Positions 1 through 11,330 of a DNA stretch of 64,000 bases are shown here, piece after piece (the stretch's first letter is position 1; every line of letters begins with the position of its first letter). Both the position numbers and the translations under genes were made by a program. The notes beneath the pieces are model-generated. The model was not told the origin of the DNA and searched no databases. It was given only the letters and a program-made list of their open reading frames with translations. Source of the stretch: Alisma plantago-aquatica (Eukaryota > Streptophyta > Magnoliopsida > Alismatales > Alismataceae); the NCBI GenBank assembly GCA_963693085.1, contig OY856412.1:1123825244-1123889243 (forward strand), read 5' to 3'.

Positions 1-6
1 GGGGTA

Positions 7-237
7 TCAAACAAAATAACATTTATCGGAATTGTGTCCAAGCTTATCAGGAAACATTTTCCTGACGTAAGCCTCACAACCCCAACTCTTAATAAAAGAC
101 AAATCGGGATGCTTCTCGTGCCATATCTCATATGGTGTCTTTTGAACCGATTTAGATGGTACTCGGTTAAGTGTAAATGTGGCGGTTTCAAGAGCATAAC
201 CCCAGAAAGAAATCGGAAGATCAACAAAACTCATCAT
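7..237 (-). pseudogene. copia integrase, C-terminal part of catalytic domain
   Basis: This 76-residue open stretch reads into the integrase region that follows the catalytic Glu in copia elements. It contains the family-typical run LPISFWGYALETATFTLNRV and then KTPYEIWHEKHPDLSFIKSWGCEAYV. It lies in the same orientation as the frame at 337-996 but is separated from it by about 100 bp with a stop and frameshift, in which remnants of the usual PQxNGVxER region can be followed. It continues toward the missing pol to the left. The domain is clear and the frame is broken. Confidence 0.85.
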
Positions 238-336
238 TGATCACACCATATCTAGTAAAGTGTGATTCTTTCTTTCAAACACACTGTTATGCTGTGGTGT
301 TCCAGACAGAGTCAATTGTGATACAATACCACAGGC

Positions 337-996
337 TCACAGAAGGTCCTCAAACTCTTGGCTTAAGTATTCTCCACCTCGATCAAATCGAAGTACTTTA
401 ATACTTTTACCAAGTTGGTTTTGTACTTCATTCATGAAATCATTGAACCTTTGAAGGGTTTCTGACTTATGTTTCATCAGGTACACATATCCATACCTAC
501 TAAAGTCATCAGTGAAGGTAATGAAGTACTGATACCCACCTCTGGCATTAGTTCTAAAAGGCTCACATACATCAGTATGTATGAGTCCTAATAGATCACT
601 AGATCTCTCACCTTTACCTGAAAAGGGAGTCTTAATCATCTTGCCCAGCAAACAAGATTCACATGTCTCTATTGATTCATAATCAAAAGAGTCTAGATAA
701 CCATCTTTATGGAGTCTAGAAATGGGTTTCTCATTTATGTGCCCTAGACGACAATGCCAAAGATACATTTTGTTTGAGTTGTTGAGTTTTTGCCTTTTGG
801 TGTTTACATTGTATACACTTGTCTCTAGATCTATGAAGTATAGACCATAAGATGTTGGGACACTGCCATAAAAGATCCCATCTTTTGAAATAGAACACTT
901 TCCATTCTTAATAAGAAATTCAAAACCATCCTTGTCCAAACAAGAGACGGAAATGATATTCCTATTTATGGCAGGTACATAATAGCAGTTCTTCAA
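337..996 (-). pseudogene. copia GAG-pre-integrase and integrase core
   Basis: This is the longest intact stretch of the element (219 aa). Residues of about 80-125 hold the zinc-binding part: WHCRLGHIN (H-x4-H) followed by CESCLLGK (C-x2-C). The RNase H-fold integrase core follows, with the first Asp in HTDVCEP, the second region TFTDDFSRYGYVYL and the third acidic residue in DRGGEYLSQE. In the family these residues cut and join retrotransposon cDNA ends. The canonical SDRGGEY is FDRGGEY here. The frame breaks at both ends, upstream by a frameshift near 1045 and downstream near 336. Confidence 0.92.
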
Positions 997-1200
997 ATCT
1001 ATTATTAGCCCACTAGGTAGAGTTAATTCATAGGTTCCTACGACACTGGCGGCAACTCATCCCCATTGGCAACACGTAGTTCAACCTCACCTTTCCCCAA
1101 AGTCCTACTTCTCTTAAAATCCTTTAGGTTTGAACAAATGTGAGATCCACATCTGGTATCAAGTACCCATGACAAAGAAGTAGTAAAGTTAATCTCTATC
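997..1200 (-). pseudogene. copia aspartic protease remnant with mutated active site
   Basis: Reading the minus strand upstream of the integrase gives a protease frame beginning WVLDT-R-CGSHICSNL near 1175. The family motif is a D-T-G active-site loop in W-x-L-D-T-G-C-G-S-H-I-C. Here the glycine codon has become an arginine codon, which should abolish the loop. The frame continues through a Val/Glu-rich stretch and meets a TAG near 1042. A frameshift near 1045 restores the GTYELTLPSGLIIDLKNCYYV run that leads into the next domain. Confidence 0.75.
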
Positions 1201-1232
1201 ATGTATACACTAGAAGTAGAGATCTCTATCTC

Positions 1233-1541
1233 TCACTTCTTCTTCCATTGTTCCTTCCATCCTCTCCATGTTTTGAGCGCAAAATATTCTGACATTGGTT
1301 CGGCAAGAGAACCCTTCTCTCCCTCATCTTTGTCCTTAGACTTTGTTCCATTGATCTCCATCAATGAACTATCCTTCTTCTTAAGCATACATAGAGTGGA
1401 TTCAAAGGTTACCGGTATATCTGGATTGTGCAGAACACTTCTCACAATCCCCAACCAGTTATGGAATTTATTCTCAATTAATTTGCCCATTTTAAAAGAT
1501 GATTCTTTTGCCATTCTATAAGAGAAAATTGCATTTGTCAA
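1233..1541 (-). pseudogene. copia gag remnant with internal deletion
   Basis: The first 45 residues resemble the start of copia gag: a short polar leader followed by LIENKFHNWLGIVRSVLHNPDI, which matches the usual N-K-L-x-G-x-N-Y-x-x-W-L-R-x-L-x-I-V-L pattern. After about residue 50 the text jumps to a lysine- and glutamate-rich tail (CMLKKKDSSLMEINGTKSKD) typical of the far end of gag. The UBN2 core and the CCHC zinc knuckle are absent, so I infer a deletion of most of gag. The short distance to the protease at 1200 supports this. Confidence 0.6.
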
Positions 1542-2886
1542 AACCCCTTTTGATTTGATTTGATTTTATTTGAATAAAATTTGACAATAGTTAATTAGGC
1601 CTTTAATTAATTACCTCTCCCACTATATTGATTCAAATTGACAACCCTCACCATCAATTCGGAAGATTGCAGCGTACAATCTCCAAGTGGGTCAAGATCC
1701 TAAAATCCTCTGAGTCATGGACCAGCTAGGGCTGTCACCCACAACTCAGATCTTCCAGGTAGGTAACGTTTTCCAATTGCATCATTTGCAACTCTTGAAA
1801 GATGTCATATGCAACTCCTTTCCATGATCACCTCCATGCTTCAAGGTACTAGATCCTATCTAGGTCACCTTGTTAAGTCTGACCCAAAGACAACACGATG
1901 AATATGCACCCTACTAGGGCAGACCCACATATCCATCTTTCACGCTTCCATGAGATAGATGGTGCACCACGCTAGGGCGTGCCCACACTTGGACGATCAA
2001 GCTTTTCATGTGTGTCACATTTGGAAGGCATCTAAAACTTTAATATTTAATGAGGGATTTGGTTTTTATAGGGACATATACATATCCAATCACCATAATA
2101 TAGTAAGTATCATATACATGCTATATCCCACAGAAAACATGTGAAGCGATAAAAGCAATGATTATGGCCATCCTAATGTGATTCCTCGAGCCAAGAGGAA
2201 TCACGGTCATCTAGTTCCACATCACATGCAACCTGTATAAGATGAACTTTGTGCTTCACCGTTCTGGGTTTGATCAACTCATCTCCATGATTGATCGGCT
2301 CGCCATCAGGCTGGTCGGTTGGGTGCCACTAGCCGATCGACTTGCGCCTCCAGCCGATCGGTTCACTGGTCATCGTGCATCTCCTCAGGTCGCCACCCAC
2401 TCATCTTGATCGCCAACCGATCGGTTCTAGACTTGAATTGATCGTCTCAGTTGTCGTTAGATTGTCCTCCGTTCTTTGACATAACATGAAATAAAAATTT
2501 ATCCTATTTTACATTTGAAAAAGGAAACCCCGAGTTACATTCGGGGGGAGCAAAGGTAGGAAAGAAATCTCGAGTTATCTCGAGTTACATCAGGAATAGG
2601 AGATAGGGAATCGGTGCGTAGACCGAGATGCAAGCAACCACATTTAACCATACACAGACATAGGGTTTATTGGCCATAACCACACTATACATCTACTAAA
2701 AAACTCATTTAAGGGTGACGCGTATCGAGTGCATTCATATTACATATCATATATGTATATTAGGATTTGTGGATTTAGGATTGGACATGCATAAAGCCAA
2801 TTTTATTCGCATCGTATGCAATAAATAAAGGTGACAAACCAAAATCGATCATATCGATAATCGTAAAGTATAGAGCAGTTGACGTT
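1542..2886 (-). other. copia 5' leader, non-coding
   Basis: There is no coding sequence between the primer-binding site and gag. The leader is about 1.3 kb, long for a copia element, so it may hold older insertions. A more GC-rich patch at 2270-2450 carries several copies of GATCGG/CCGATC-type palindromes, noted in the findings. Confidence 0.5.
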
Positions 2887-2898
2887 GCTCTGATACCA
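2887..2898 (-). other. primer-binding site for initiator-Met tRNA
   Basis: On the minus strand the 12 bases read TGGTATCAGAGC, the perfect complement of the 3' end of plant initiator tRNA-Met used by copia elements to prime minus-strand DNA synthesis. One base separates it from a plus-strand TGTTGGGTTTT, taken as the LTR edge. Confidence 0.9.
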
Positions 2899-2899
2899 C

Positions 2900-3130
2900 T
2901 GTTGGGTTTTAGGGGAGATAGAGAAGGTCTCTAGATGACATGGAAATCCACTCCCATGATCCATAGTATCAGATATCCATGTGTGGGTGTCCGGTTACCG
3001 TGAATGTTAAAAAAACCAACCGCAACTCGTGCAGATCATTCGAGGCGGATAGGATATGGATGGAGCGGTTAACAATGTCATCCCCAAATGTGGCAGTTAA
3101 ATTTGTGTTTCCGTTTTGTCACCATATTTT
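2900..3130 (-). repeat. 5' LTR of the left copia element (outer end unplaced)
   Basis: The sequence next to the PBS begins TGTTGGG on the plus strand, so on the element's own strand the LTR ends CCCAACA, a normal LTR terminus. I cannot find its other end. Sequence shared with another repeat (19240-19960) starts near 3140, so the LTR is either short or cut by an older junction. The partner LTR lies outside the window. Confidence 0.5.
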
Positions 3131-3139
3131 CTTACAATA

Positions 3140-3850
3140 ATATGAAATGTCTTATACTTTTGTCATTCGTATTCCTTAAAATACATTACAAAGTGATGTA
3201 GATAATTAGGAAATCGAAGTGGATAATAAATTCATCTTTGTTATTCGCAATCTATCTTAAAAGATATCTGTTCTGTTTATATCTTGGTGGGAGTAATCCT
3301 CTGGGATTTCGTTAAAGTTTCATGTGATTCTTCCATAATGAATTTAGGTATGCTAGCACAACATAACGAACGCAGTGATACAAATGTAACAAGATATAAC
3401 ACATTATTGTGTGGATTGTCCATGTACCCTCACTTTCATTAGTGATAGGTGGGTATTTTATCTTGGATATGATGGGTTTATTTCCTTTATGTATCTTTAC
3501 GATCATGATATATAACTTGGGTTAAAACCTTATATTATTGTGTCTTTATAGATATTGATCGTCTTGTAAACCTATTTGTTGCAGTTAATGAAGAGATAAT
3601 AGTTTGTCTTGCTATCTTATCTACTCATTAGATGATTTAAATGAGAAATAGTATGCTTTTATATGACATCATTTAATATTTTTCTATGATCATCTGTTAT
3701 TGAATATTTATGCAGATTGTTATATTCAAACTTTTTAACTCAATTTTTATAGTTATTAGTTGTAATTGGGTTTTTTCTAGGGACTCGTCCCAATGATCAC
3801 TTTGGGTTTCATCATGGGATGGGTCGCTAGAAGTTTGGTATAAAGCATAT
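3140..3850. repeat. dispersed non-coding repeat, copy 1
   Basis: This stretch aligns by eye with 19240-19960 in the same direction. Shared blocks include the run around TATATCTTGG.GGGAGTAAT, the AGTGATAGGTGGGTA block, and a closing AGGGACTYGTCCYARTGATCACTT block. Many substitutions separate the copies. There is no open frame. The 19 kb copy is also adjacent to the inverted partner of family G, so both are probably parts of one gypsy-type LTR or leader. Confidence 0.6.
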
Positions 3851-5650
3851 GTTAGATAAGTCTACAGGGACAATAGGAATTTGGATTAAAAAGATGACCA
3901 AGTGATGAACATGGCACAATCACAATGCATGCTACCAAAACTCAGTGTTTGGATCCAAGTATTGAGGGAAGAGTTAGTTAGAACTCTCTAGCTATTCTCT
4001 TTTTGAGTACTCTGACCAAATGGTTAGTTGAAAACCTGAAGAGTATAACAAAAGTATCAAATCATGATGAAAATAATGAGATAAAAGATGTTAGTAGATG
4101 TTTGCCTGATTAAATCAAGATATGTTGAACAAGAACAATGTATAAAATTGGTTAAGCATATGATAGAAGATACTAAACTGATCAACTTGATAAAGATAAA
4201 AGACATATTTTAACTCATCAAAATCTAATAATTTGACGACTAAAGGAAAAGACATGATATTGTGATGCTTAACATGAAAATGAATTATGTAAAAGGGATT
4301 TCTTGAAATTAGAAAGGACGCCTTATATGGATATGAAAATAGTGTTTGAGGTTTATACTTCATAGAATGATGAGACTAGGGAGAGATAACTCAATATGTG
4401 AAGCTTTATTTATCAATAGAAGTCGGGGAATCCGGATATAGTGTGTCGATTGTACATATGTGTGCTCAGAAGATTGTAGAGAATATGTGTCATGAGGAAT
4501 TTAAGGTGTAAGATCCATAGAAGTAAAGGATACCTCTGATGATGAGTATGATTTGATATGATAAAGATGTCACATGTTAGATGAGAGGAGTGGAGCTTGA
4601 GGTAATCTCAGACCAATCAATGTGTGTTAAGAAAGAATGTAAGTAAATAATCACAATGAGGATAGTATAGAAGTTACTTAAGAATGATCTCTTCTGAATA
4701 TACAAATGTGAATAATCAGGAGGGATATATATAAATATAAAGCCAGAGAGGAGAAAGAATACCTAATCTAATGTAGAATTAGTTTCATGTCAAGGATGGA
4801 CAATGATAATCAACATAAAATTAAAAATGAACGCATAAACATGTGAAGATATAAGATTATTCTCTAATAATCATGAAAAAATAGAATCATAGGAAGAAGA
4901 AACAAGAATAAATGATGACATGATGAATTGATATAATGTTCATCCACTCTCTTTCTATTATTATAGGATAAGAAATGTATGAATTTGATGTTTTAGGAGT
5001 AGGTATGTTTAGCAAGAAGAATGTGTTTTAGTTACAGAACAAAGCCATTATGGTGATAATCAAAAGGAAAAGTGAGGTATTGTGGAATGTATCCATGTGA
5101 TATTGAGTTGAATGTGAGTTTATAACAAGCCAAAGTCTATTCTTAAGGATGAAGAAGATGAACCTATACACAGAAGCGTCCATTGACTGGATGATTTTTT
5201 AGGAACACATTAACTAATTTTCTTAATACCATAAATATTCATAACAAATATATGATAAGAAGAGTACTTACATGAGAATGAACATAAGATATGATGATCC
5301 AACCCTAAAGGGGAAATGTAAAGTATTAAGATAAGAAAAGAGACATAAGAATGATTAACAAATAACAAGTAAGAATATTGGATCACAATAGCCTCATTAA
5401 TTCCTAAGAAGATGCAAAGGAACCTGGGTAAAATGATAAATGATACATAAAAAGGAGAAGGTGGAGATCAGTAATATAGAATATACCTAGGAACTATGAA
5501 GAAACTTTATGATAATCATGAACTAATTGTGATAGTGTAATATAAGTTGTTCATAAGTGCTTTGAGAAAAGTTTATAGGATGCTTGTTGTTGTTCTATGT
5601 CTTAGAGTGGAATTTCAAGGGGCGAAATCCTTTTGAGTGGTTTATGACTG
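3851..5650 (+). other. gene-free AT-rich stretch, possible old gypsy internal region
   Basis: I see no protein frame that I can support. The only retroelement hint is at about 5607-5660, where GAATTTCAAGGGGCGAAATCC resembles the block at the end of pol in Tekay/Del-type gypsy elements (GAATTTCGAGGACGAAAT), followed by a G-rich run and then TGAACC as a possible LTR start. If so, this is a heavily mutated internal region on the plus strand. Confidence 0.3.
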
Positions 5651-7180
5651 GGAGATCATGAACCTAGATTTACCCTAATCTTCCTCTAATATTAATTATT
5701 TATCATAATTGTGTGCTTTAATAATATTTCATATCATTTGGTTAAGAGATATCTCTTATTTAGTTAAATTTTGCACATTGTTTTTTCTAGTTCCAAGTTT
5801 CCTTGCAAGTTGTGGACTTAATTGTAAATTCAATTTAGTATGAGGACCTTATTTTGATTTAGTGAAAAATATCCAAAAATGTGTTTTTGACATACTCATA
5901 CTTGTTTGAGCCTTAAAATTAATTGGTAAAGTGATGATGTTAATCAGACTTCAATTGTATAAAATTTGCCTTGATCTGGTAGTTACATGTACATATGTGG
6001 ACTAATATGAAATTTCACCAAAATAGTGGAATAATTACAATTTGTGTATAAATTAAATAAATCCATGTTTTATTTCATAATCTCACTACATTTGACAAAT
6101 TTGAGTTCTTTTGAAACTAGTTGAGCAAGGTTAACTTTGGCCTCCTTGCCTTAGGCCTAGATAGCTCATCTGCATTGTGGGCTATTTTTGGCTTTTGACC
6201 TCCTAACTTATATTTAACAAAATAGTCGACCCCTATAACATTTTACAACCAAGGAGGATCCTTGGAAGAGTATAAGCATCCTAGAAATATATAAGATCTC
6301 CTTAGACTCTATGATCATGGATTTGTGCTTGTGTGTTTGTGCTTCTTGGAGATGCAACTTCCTTAGTGAACTGTTGGACCTTGCAATATCATTTTCATGA
6401 CCATTCATGTAAGTTATACTTTTTATCTCTCTTATATACTTTATTTCCTACCTTCATCTTCCTTATGATGGTATCCATGGATTTCTATGGTGTTTCTTTC
6501 TCAAAACAACTAAATCACCCTCTTTTATCCTCCTTTGCCCAACTTTTGCCCTAGATCTTGCATAAAGGAGCTTCTTTGGGGACTTTAAAGGGTTGTTCAT
6601 GATTATTGATGTTGCTTTTGTAGTTTTAAGAGTACATTTCGAGTTCATCTTCCATAGAGGATCATCATCTTGAGGAAGCAGCTTGCATGTGCTTACATGT
6701 CTATGCATGTTTGTGCATATGGATGATCAAACTTCTGAGGGACTTCCCAAGATTATTGGCTTCAATTTTAGACTTAAACATGTAAAATCATCTCTTTATT
6801 CTCTCTTTTTCTTGGTCTTTATTTCTTCTTCCTATTGTGCAAACTCCATGGTCACCCATGGTGGTTTAGCTTTCTAGAGCTCAAATTCACACCTTTCTCT
6901 TTCTTTGACCTAGGTGAGACTAGATCTAGCTAGATGGAGCCTAGATGGAGATTTGGGAGGTTCATGGTGATTTTTCATGGTTGATCCATGTGTTCTAGAA
7001 GAGGAGGATCGTTCTCACACATTTTATAGGTGGGTTGCTAACTCTTGCCTTGATTTAATCATGCATTCATAGCCTTAATAATAAAGAAATGCTTTAATAT
7101 CACCTTCCATACCTAGAACTTGGTAATATGCTTAAATGTGTGATTATTTTTATGGCATCCAACTTATAAAATATGAGATT
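5651..7180. other. gene-free stretch, possible decayed gypsy 3' LTR
   Basis: No gene or clear element is visible. The start near 5656 could be a gypsy LTR edge (see 3851-5650), but no partner LTR was found in the window. Short ATG-initiated frames near 6333-6877 have no recognisable composition and overlap each other on both strands. Confidence 0.25.
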
Positions 7181-7980
7181 AACTAAGCGGAAGTGAATCA
7201 TTTGCAGCGGATTGCTAGAAATCACTAAAAATTAAAACTTTTTGCAAGGAGATCCACACATAGGAAATCTTTTTCATCAAGATCCAAAGTATAATATTTA
7301 CATTCTATTCCATAAGTACACAACCTGTACTATCTCTTCTCGAGGATTACAACATCAGTTGTCCTATTCAACATTATATACAGACAGCATAAAAACCTCG
7401 AGGCATCAAGCCAAAATCTCAGATCAATTAAATAAAAACACTGACTACTGACTCTGAGGACCTGAGAGTACAGATACGACACATATGACTTTATAACTAT
7501 AAGACTAGACAGGTAGTATCTCCACCTGAGATATTACTGTTGTCCTCGATGTTGTTGTTGTTCTTTCTCTGCTAAAGTTTTAATGTCTCCTTGTCCGCGT
7601 CCACCTAAAAACATTGGATCCCACGCGGGTGAAACAGTTGTAAATTATCCCAGCGGGAGATATAACTCTCCGCCAAAACATTATTATTGCAATTAAATAT
7701 ATAAAAATGGACAGAGGATATACAGTTTAAAGCATTCTCATCTTAAAGCATTGTAACTATTTATGATAGAACAATAGATCAACTATTCACTTAATAAGGA
7801 ATAGGAAGAACATGTATATTATTTATCCTTCGTATCATACCATCATGTCAAACTTCTCTCGTGACACTCATGATCTTGATATGTCACCCATGAGACATTC
7901 TTAATTCAACTAATTGGCCTTGGCCAATCTTCTAAACAGATTTTTGGTAATATTGGACATGAGAGTGTACATAATCATAT

Positions 7981-8605
7981 CTTATTCAGGCATTGGTCTA
8001 TACCAATCCTTTATAAATATGTCAGGCATTGGATTACACCAATCCTGTGCAACTAGTACAAGCATTAGACTTGTATTATTCCTGTGTATCCATTCCAAGT
8101 ATTGAACTATGTCAATCTTGTGCAACTATTCCATGTATTGGGTTATTACCAATCATGTGTTATTATTCCAGGTATTGGGTTATTACCAATCTTGTGTTAT
8201 CATTCCAGGTATTAAACTATGTCAATCTTGTGACATTATTCTAGGTATTGGGATTTAACCAATCCTGTGTTATTATTCCAGGTATTGGGTTATTACCAAT
8301 CCTTTGTTATCATTCCAGGTATTGAACTATGTCAATCATGTGACATTATTCCAGGTATTGGGATTTAACCAATCTTGTGTTATTATTCCAGGTATTGGGT
8401 TATTACCAATCCTGTGTTATCATTCTAGGTATTGAACTATGTCAATCCTGTGACATTATTTCAGGTATTGGGATTTAACCAATCATGTGCAGTTGTTATT
8501 CCAGGTATTAGACTATGCTAATCATGTGCATCTATTCCAGGTATTGAACTATATCAATCATGTGATATTATTCCAAGTATTGAACTATGTCAATCATGTG
8601 TAACC
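7981..8605. repeat. 36-37 bp tandem array with a 110 bp higher-order unit
   Basis: About 17 monomers of 36-37 bp share AGGTATTG...CAATC.TGTG...ATTCC. Between 8170 and about 8499 three monomer variants alternate in fixed order: A (GGGTTATTACC), B (GAACTATGTC) and C (GGGATTTAACC). A-type monomers start at 8170, 8280 and 8390, so the higher-order unit is exactly 110 bp and occurs three times. Flanking monomers are more diverged. Open frames across this array are by-products of the repeat. Confidence 0.9.
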
Positions 8606-8740
8606 TTTAAAACATTTTGTTACCTCTCACTAGGCAACAACCATCCTCATAGCTCATAAGGCCCATAAAATACCTTGTCACCTCTCACTAGGCAACATCT
8701 AACCATATGGCTCATAAGGCCATTACACATCTTTAGAATT
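8606..8740. repeat. short two-copy repeat (CCTCTCACTAGGCAAC units)
   Basis: Two units of about 60 bp begin CACCTCTCACTAGGCAACA or near variants, and each is followed by a GGCTCATAAGGCC-type segment. A related single unit (CCTCACACTAGGCA) is at about 46190 in another G copy. Confidence 0.6.
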
Positions 8741-9368
8741 CAGGCATGTTCGTTACTCTTAACATTTATCATTAAATGATTCTCAGTATAAGGTATGAGT
8801 TAATTCCTCATCCTTATCATGGTATGATTACATCATACTCATTAGTTTGGCTTACCCTTATTCTCAAGGTATATTAGCCTATTCTTGTCAAGGTATATCA
8901 AACTCATTACATTTTATTGTAACAATTTACATAACACACTTCATATGTTTCTTACTCAAATAGATTGGATTTGAAATGCATCAAGGTATATCACTTTCCT
9001 CATCACCTCTATCTTCCTTGAGTTATCAGCTTATCTTGTATTAAGTCACTTCCCATCTTAATACTTTCATCCATTGACCTATCACTCTCATCATGAAGTG
9101 CATAGGCCACACACAAGAATGGTCCAACTACCTTTAATGATATGGACTCATTTTAGGTTAAGGCATTGCCTACAATAAGGTTGCCTATACTCAATCCTTT
9201 AAGGTATTTCACCTTTATAAGGTTTCACCCTCTGCTTTATTATCATGGTTCTGGTTTGTCATCATATTGCACAATGTTAGGGCTTTAAATACTATAACTC
9301 CATTTAGAATTTCACCTACCTTTACCCTTTATTAGGGCTTTGGGGTTTCACTTACTATTCATCCTAAC

Positions 9369-9480
9369 TAGGGTTTCTCATGATATCACCCTCAATTAGG
9401 GTTTCTCAAGGCATCACCATCAATTAGGGTTTCTCATGGCATCACCATCAATTAGGGTTTCTCCTTTCCTATCAATTGGG
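9369..9480. repeat. 28 bp minisatellite containing the TAGGGTTT word
   Basis: Four units start at 9369, 9397, 9425 and 9453 and share TAGGGTTTCTCATGGCATCA or close variants, with a period of exactly 28 bp. Each unit opens with the core of the plant telomere repeat (TTTAGGG), but the units are far longer than seven bases. This is therefore not a telomeric array. Further single TTAGGGTTT words lie at 9480-9560 and 10440-10470. Confidence 0.8.
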
Positions 9481-9902
9481 GATACTCATCCCAATTAGGG
9501 TTTCACTCTTTATTCCCATAATTGGGGGTTTACATTATGTTACCCTAAACTAGGGTTAAGATTCATTAACCTTATGGATTAGGATTTCATGATCTCTTTA
9601 TTAAGGATCATAACCTAATCATCACATGATAAATACTCATATATGAATTCCTCTCTATCTTCCTCCCAATTTGATTAGGTCACATCAACCCTTCAATCAA
9701 GTACATACAACTATGGTTAACATAGTGTACTAAGACATTACTCTCATAACCTCTTAGGGTTAATTAATCTAAAGGTATTGATCATCTAGGTACTTTAGGG
9801 TTTCAACCTTTGTAACTAGCCTTAATAATCATCATTGGATCAATGGATCATTCATCATCTTAATTCTCAAGAGATTCAATCACATTGGACTTCCATTACA
9901 TA

Positions 9903-10028
9903 AGGTATCCAAATGAATTGACCAATTGGATCTTCTATTACAATAGGTATCCAAGTGGATTAACCAATTGAGTCCTCAATTACATTAGGTATCCAAAAGG
10001 ATTAACCATATTGATCATCAAACAATTT
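9903..10028. repeat. 42 bp tandem repeat, three units
   Basis: AGGTATCCAA starts at 9903, 9945 and 9987 with a constant spacing of 42 bp. Each is followed by a GATTRACCAATTG-type segment. The array lies inside family G copy 1 just before the palindrome cluster. Confidence 0.75.
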
Positions 10029-10044
10029 TGATTACTTGGGACCC

Positions 10045-11330
10045 AAACGGTCTTGGTCTTTCAAAGTTCAAACGGTTTGAAACCGTTTAGTAAAAGTGAC
10101 CTTCAAGATCGTTTGCTAAAGTACCTTTTTGAAACTGCATGAACTCAACCGGTTTGGGATCGTTTGGTCCCAAACGGTCTTGAGACCGTTTGGTCCCAAA
10201 CGGTCTTGAGACCGTATGGACTCAAATGGTCTTGAGACCGTTTGGTCCAAACCTCCTCAAAATTGCATGGACCAAAGATGGTCTCAACTACTCCAATTGG
10301 TTTAGGGTTCTCAATGTTGATTCCATCAACCATTGTATTCATGTAACTAATCATCAATTGGACCTATCACCATACTTTGATTGAGTTAAGTAGGTCATCC
10401 TTCAACTGATTTGACTCTCAATTGACCCTCAATTGGTCATCAATTAGGGTTTGAATCAATTGCATTAGGGTTTGGAATCGATGATTCTTCAACATTAATC
10501 AATGTGTAACTAGTTACTTTAAAACTATTTGACCATCATCCAAATTGAACATGACCTGACCCCAAACGGTCTTGAGGTCGTTTCTATTACCTCCAAATGG
10601 TCTTGAGACCGTTTTCCCAACACATCATCATTAACAATGTCATTAAATTAAGGTTTGGATCCTAGGATTGGTCACCAAATCAGCAATTGATTGTACATCA
10701 ACTTAATATCTTTGAACCTTCAATAGCTCAACCATACTTAACCCTATACCTCCAAATGGTCTTGGGTGATTACCATACTGTATTGAGACCATTTGGGTGA
10801 TCCCCAAATGGTTTTGAAACCGTTTGGGTCAATCAACCCAAAACATCATCTCAATCACTTGCAAAATCAGCACATAGCCGATTAGGGTTCATACCATATC
10901 TTTGGATCTTCAAACACTTAACCATACTCAACCCTAGACCTACAAACGATCTTGGGTGACCCCCAAATGGTCTTGATACCGTTTGGGTGATCCCCAGATG
11001 GTTTTGAAACCGTTTGGGTCAATCAACCCAAGTTTCCAACTTAATCAAATTACAAATCAGCACTTAACCCGATTAGGGTTTTGGTGATTGATGGACCTTC
11101 AACTCATGAACCAATTGGAACTAATCAATCATAATTGATGGTTCATTAACCTAGATAATTTTAAACAGATCTCTAAATGGTCAACCCTGGTCAACACCAC
11201 CAAACGGTCTGAAACCGTTTGGTCTCATGCGGTTTGGTGAAACTGTTTGCTTCTAAACGGTTTGAAACCGTTTGCTCCCAAACAGTTTGGGAAACCGTTT
11301 GAGAAACAAAACTAAACCGTTTGCCTTGAA
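10045..11330. repeat. cluster of short palindromes built on AAACGGTCT/AGACCGTTT
   Basis: Perfect or near-perfect inverted repeats recur through 1.3 kb. The clearest is at 10170-10193: 11-base arms CCAAACGGTCT and AGACCGTTTGG around a 2-base centre. A second (10198-10217) is almost identical, and degraded forms occur near 10226, 10565, 10590, 10755, 10800, 10935, 10960, 11005, 11205, 11255 and 11285. Some carry a simpler AAACGGTTTGAAACCGTTT form. Many single differences are CG to TG or CA, as expected for decay of methylated CpG. Confidence 0.8.

Larger units (their letters stand above)
1..2899 (-). mobile_element. Ty1/copia (Tork/Tnt1-like) element, 5' part, degraded
   Basis: On the minus strand the order is LTR edge (2900), PBS, leader, gag, protease, GAG-pre-integrase and integrase, and the element runs off the left edge of the window. 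Reverse transcriptase and RNase H would lie to the left of base 1. Domain order with integrase before RT defines copia. The integrase text (HTDVCEPF, TFTDDFSRYGY, GGEYLS) is of the Tork/Tnt1 type. Several frameshifts, an in-frame stop and a large gag deletion show that it is dead. Confidence 0.85.

Noticed and set aside
7914..8244. Two overlapping frames of 63 and 71 codons
   Set aside because: They arise from a 36-37 bp tandem repeat, whose length is not a multiple needed for a stable protein repeat in one frame, and the amino acid pattern only mirrors the DNA repeat.
7981..8605. CRISPR-like periodic array
   Set aside because: The monomers are contiguous variants without unique spacers, and the genome is eukaryotic.
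9369..9480. Interstitial telomere array
   Set aside because: The telomere word occurs once per 28 bp and not as 7 bp tandem repeats.
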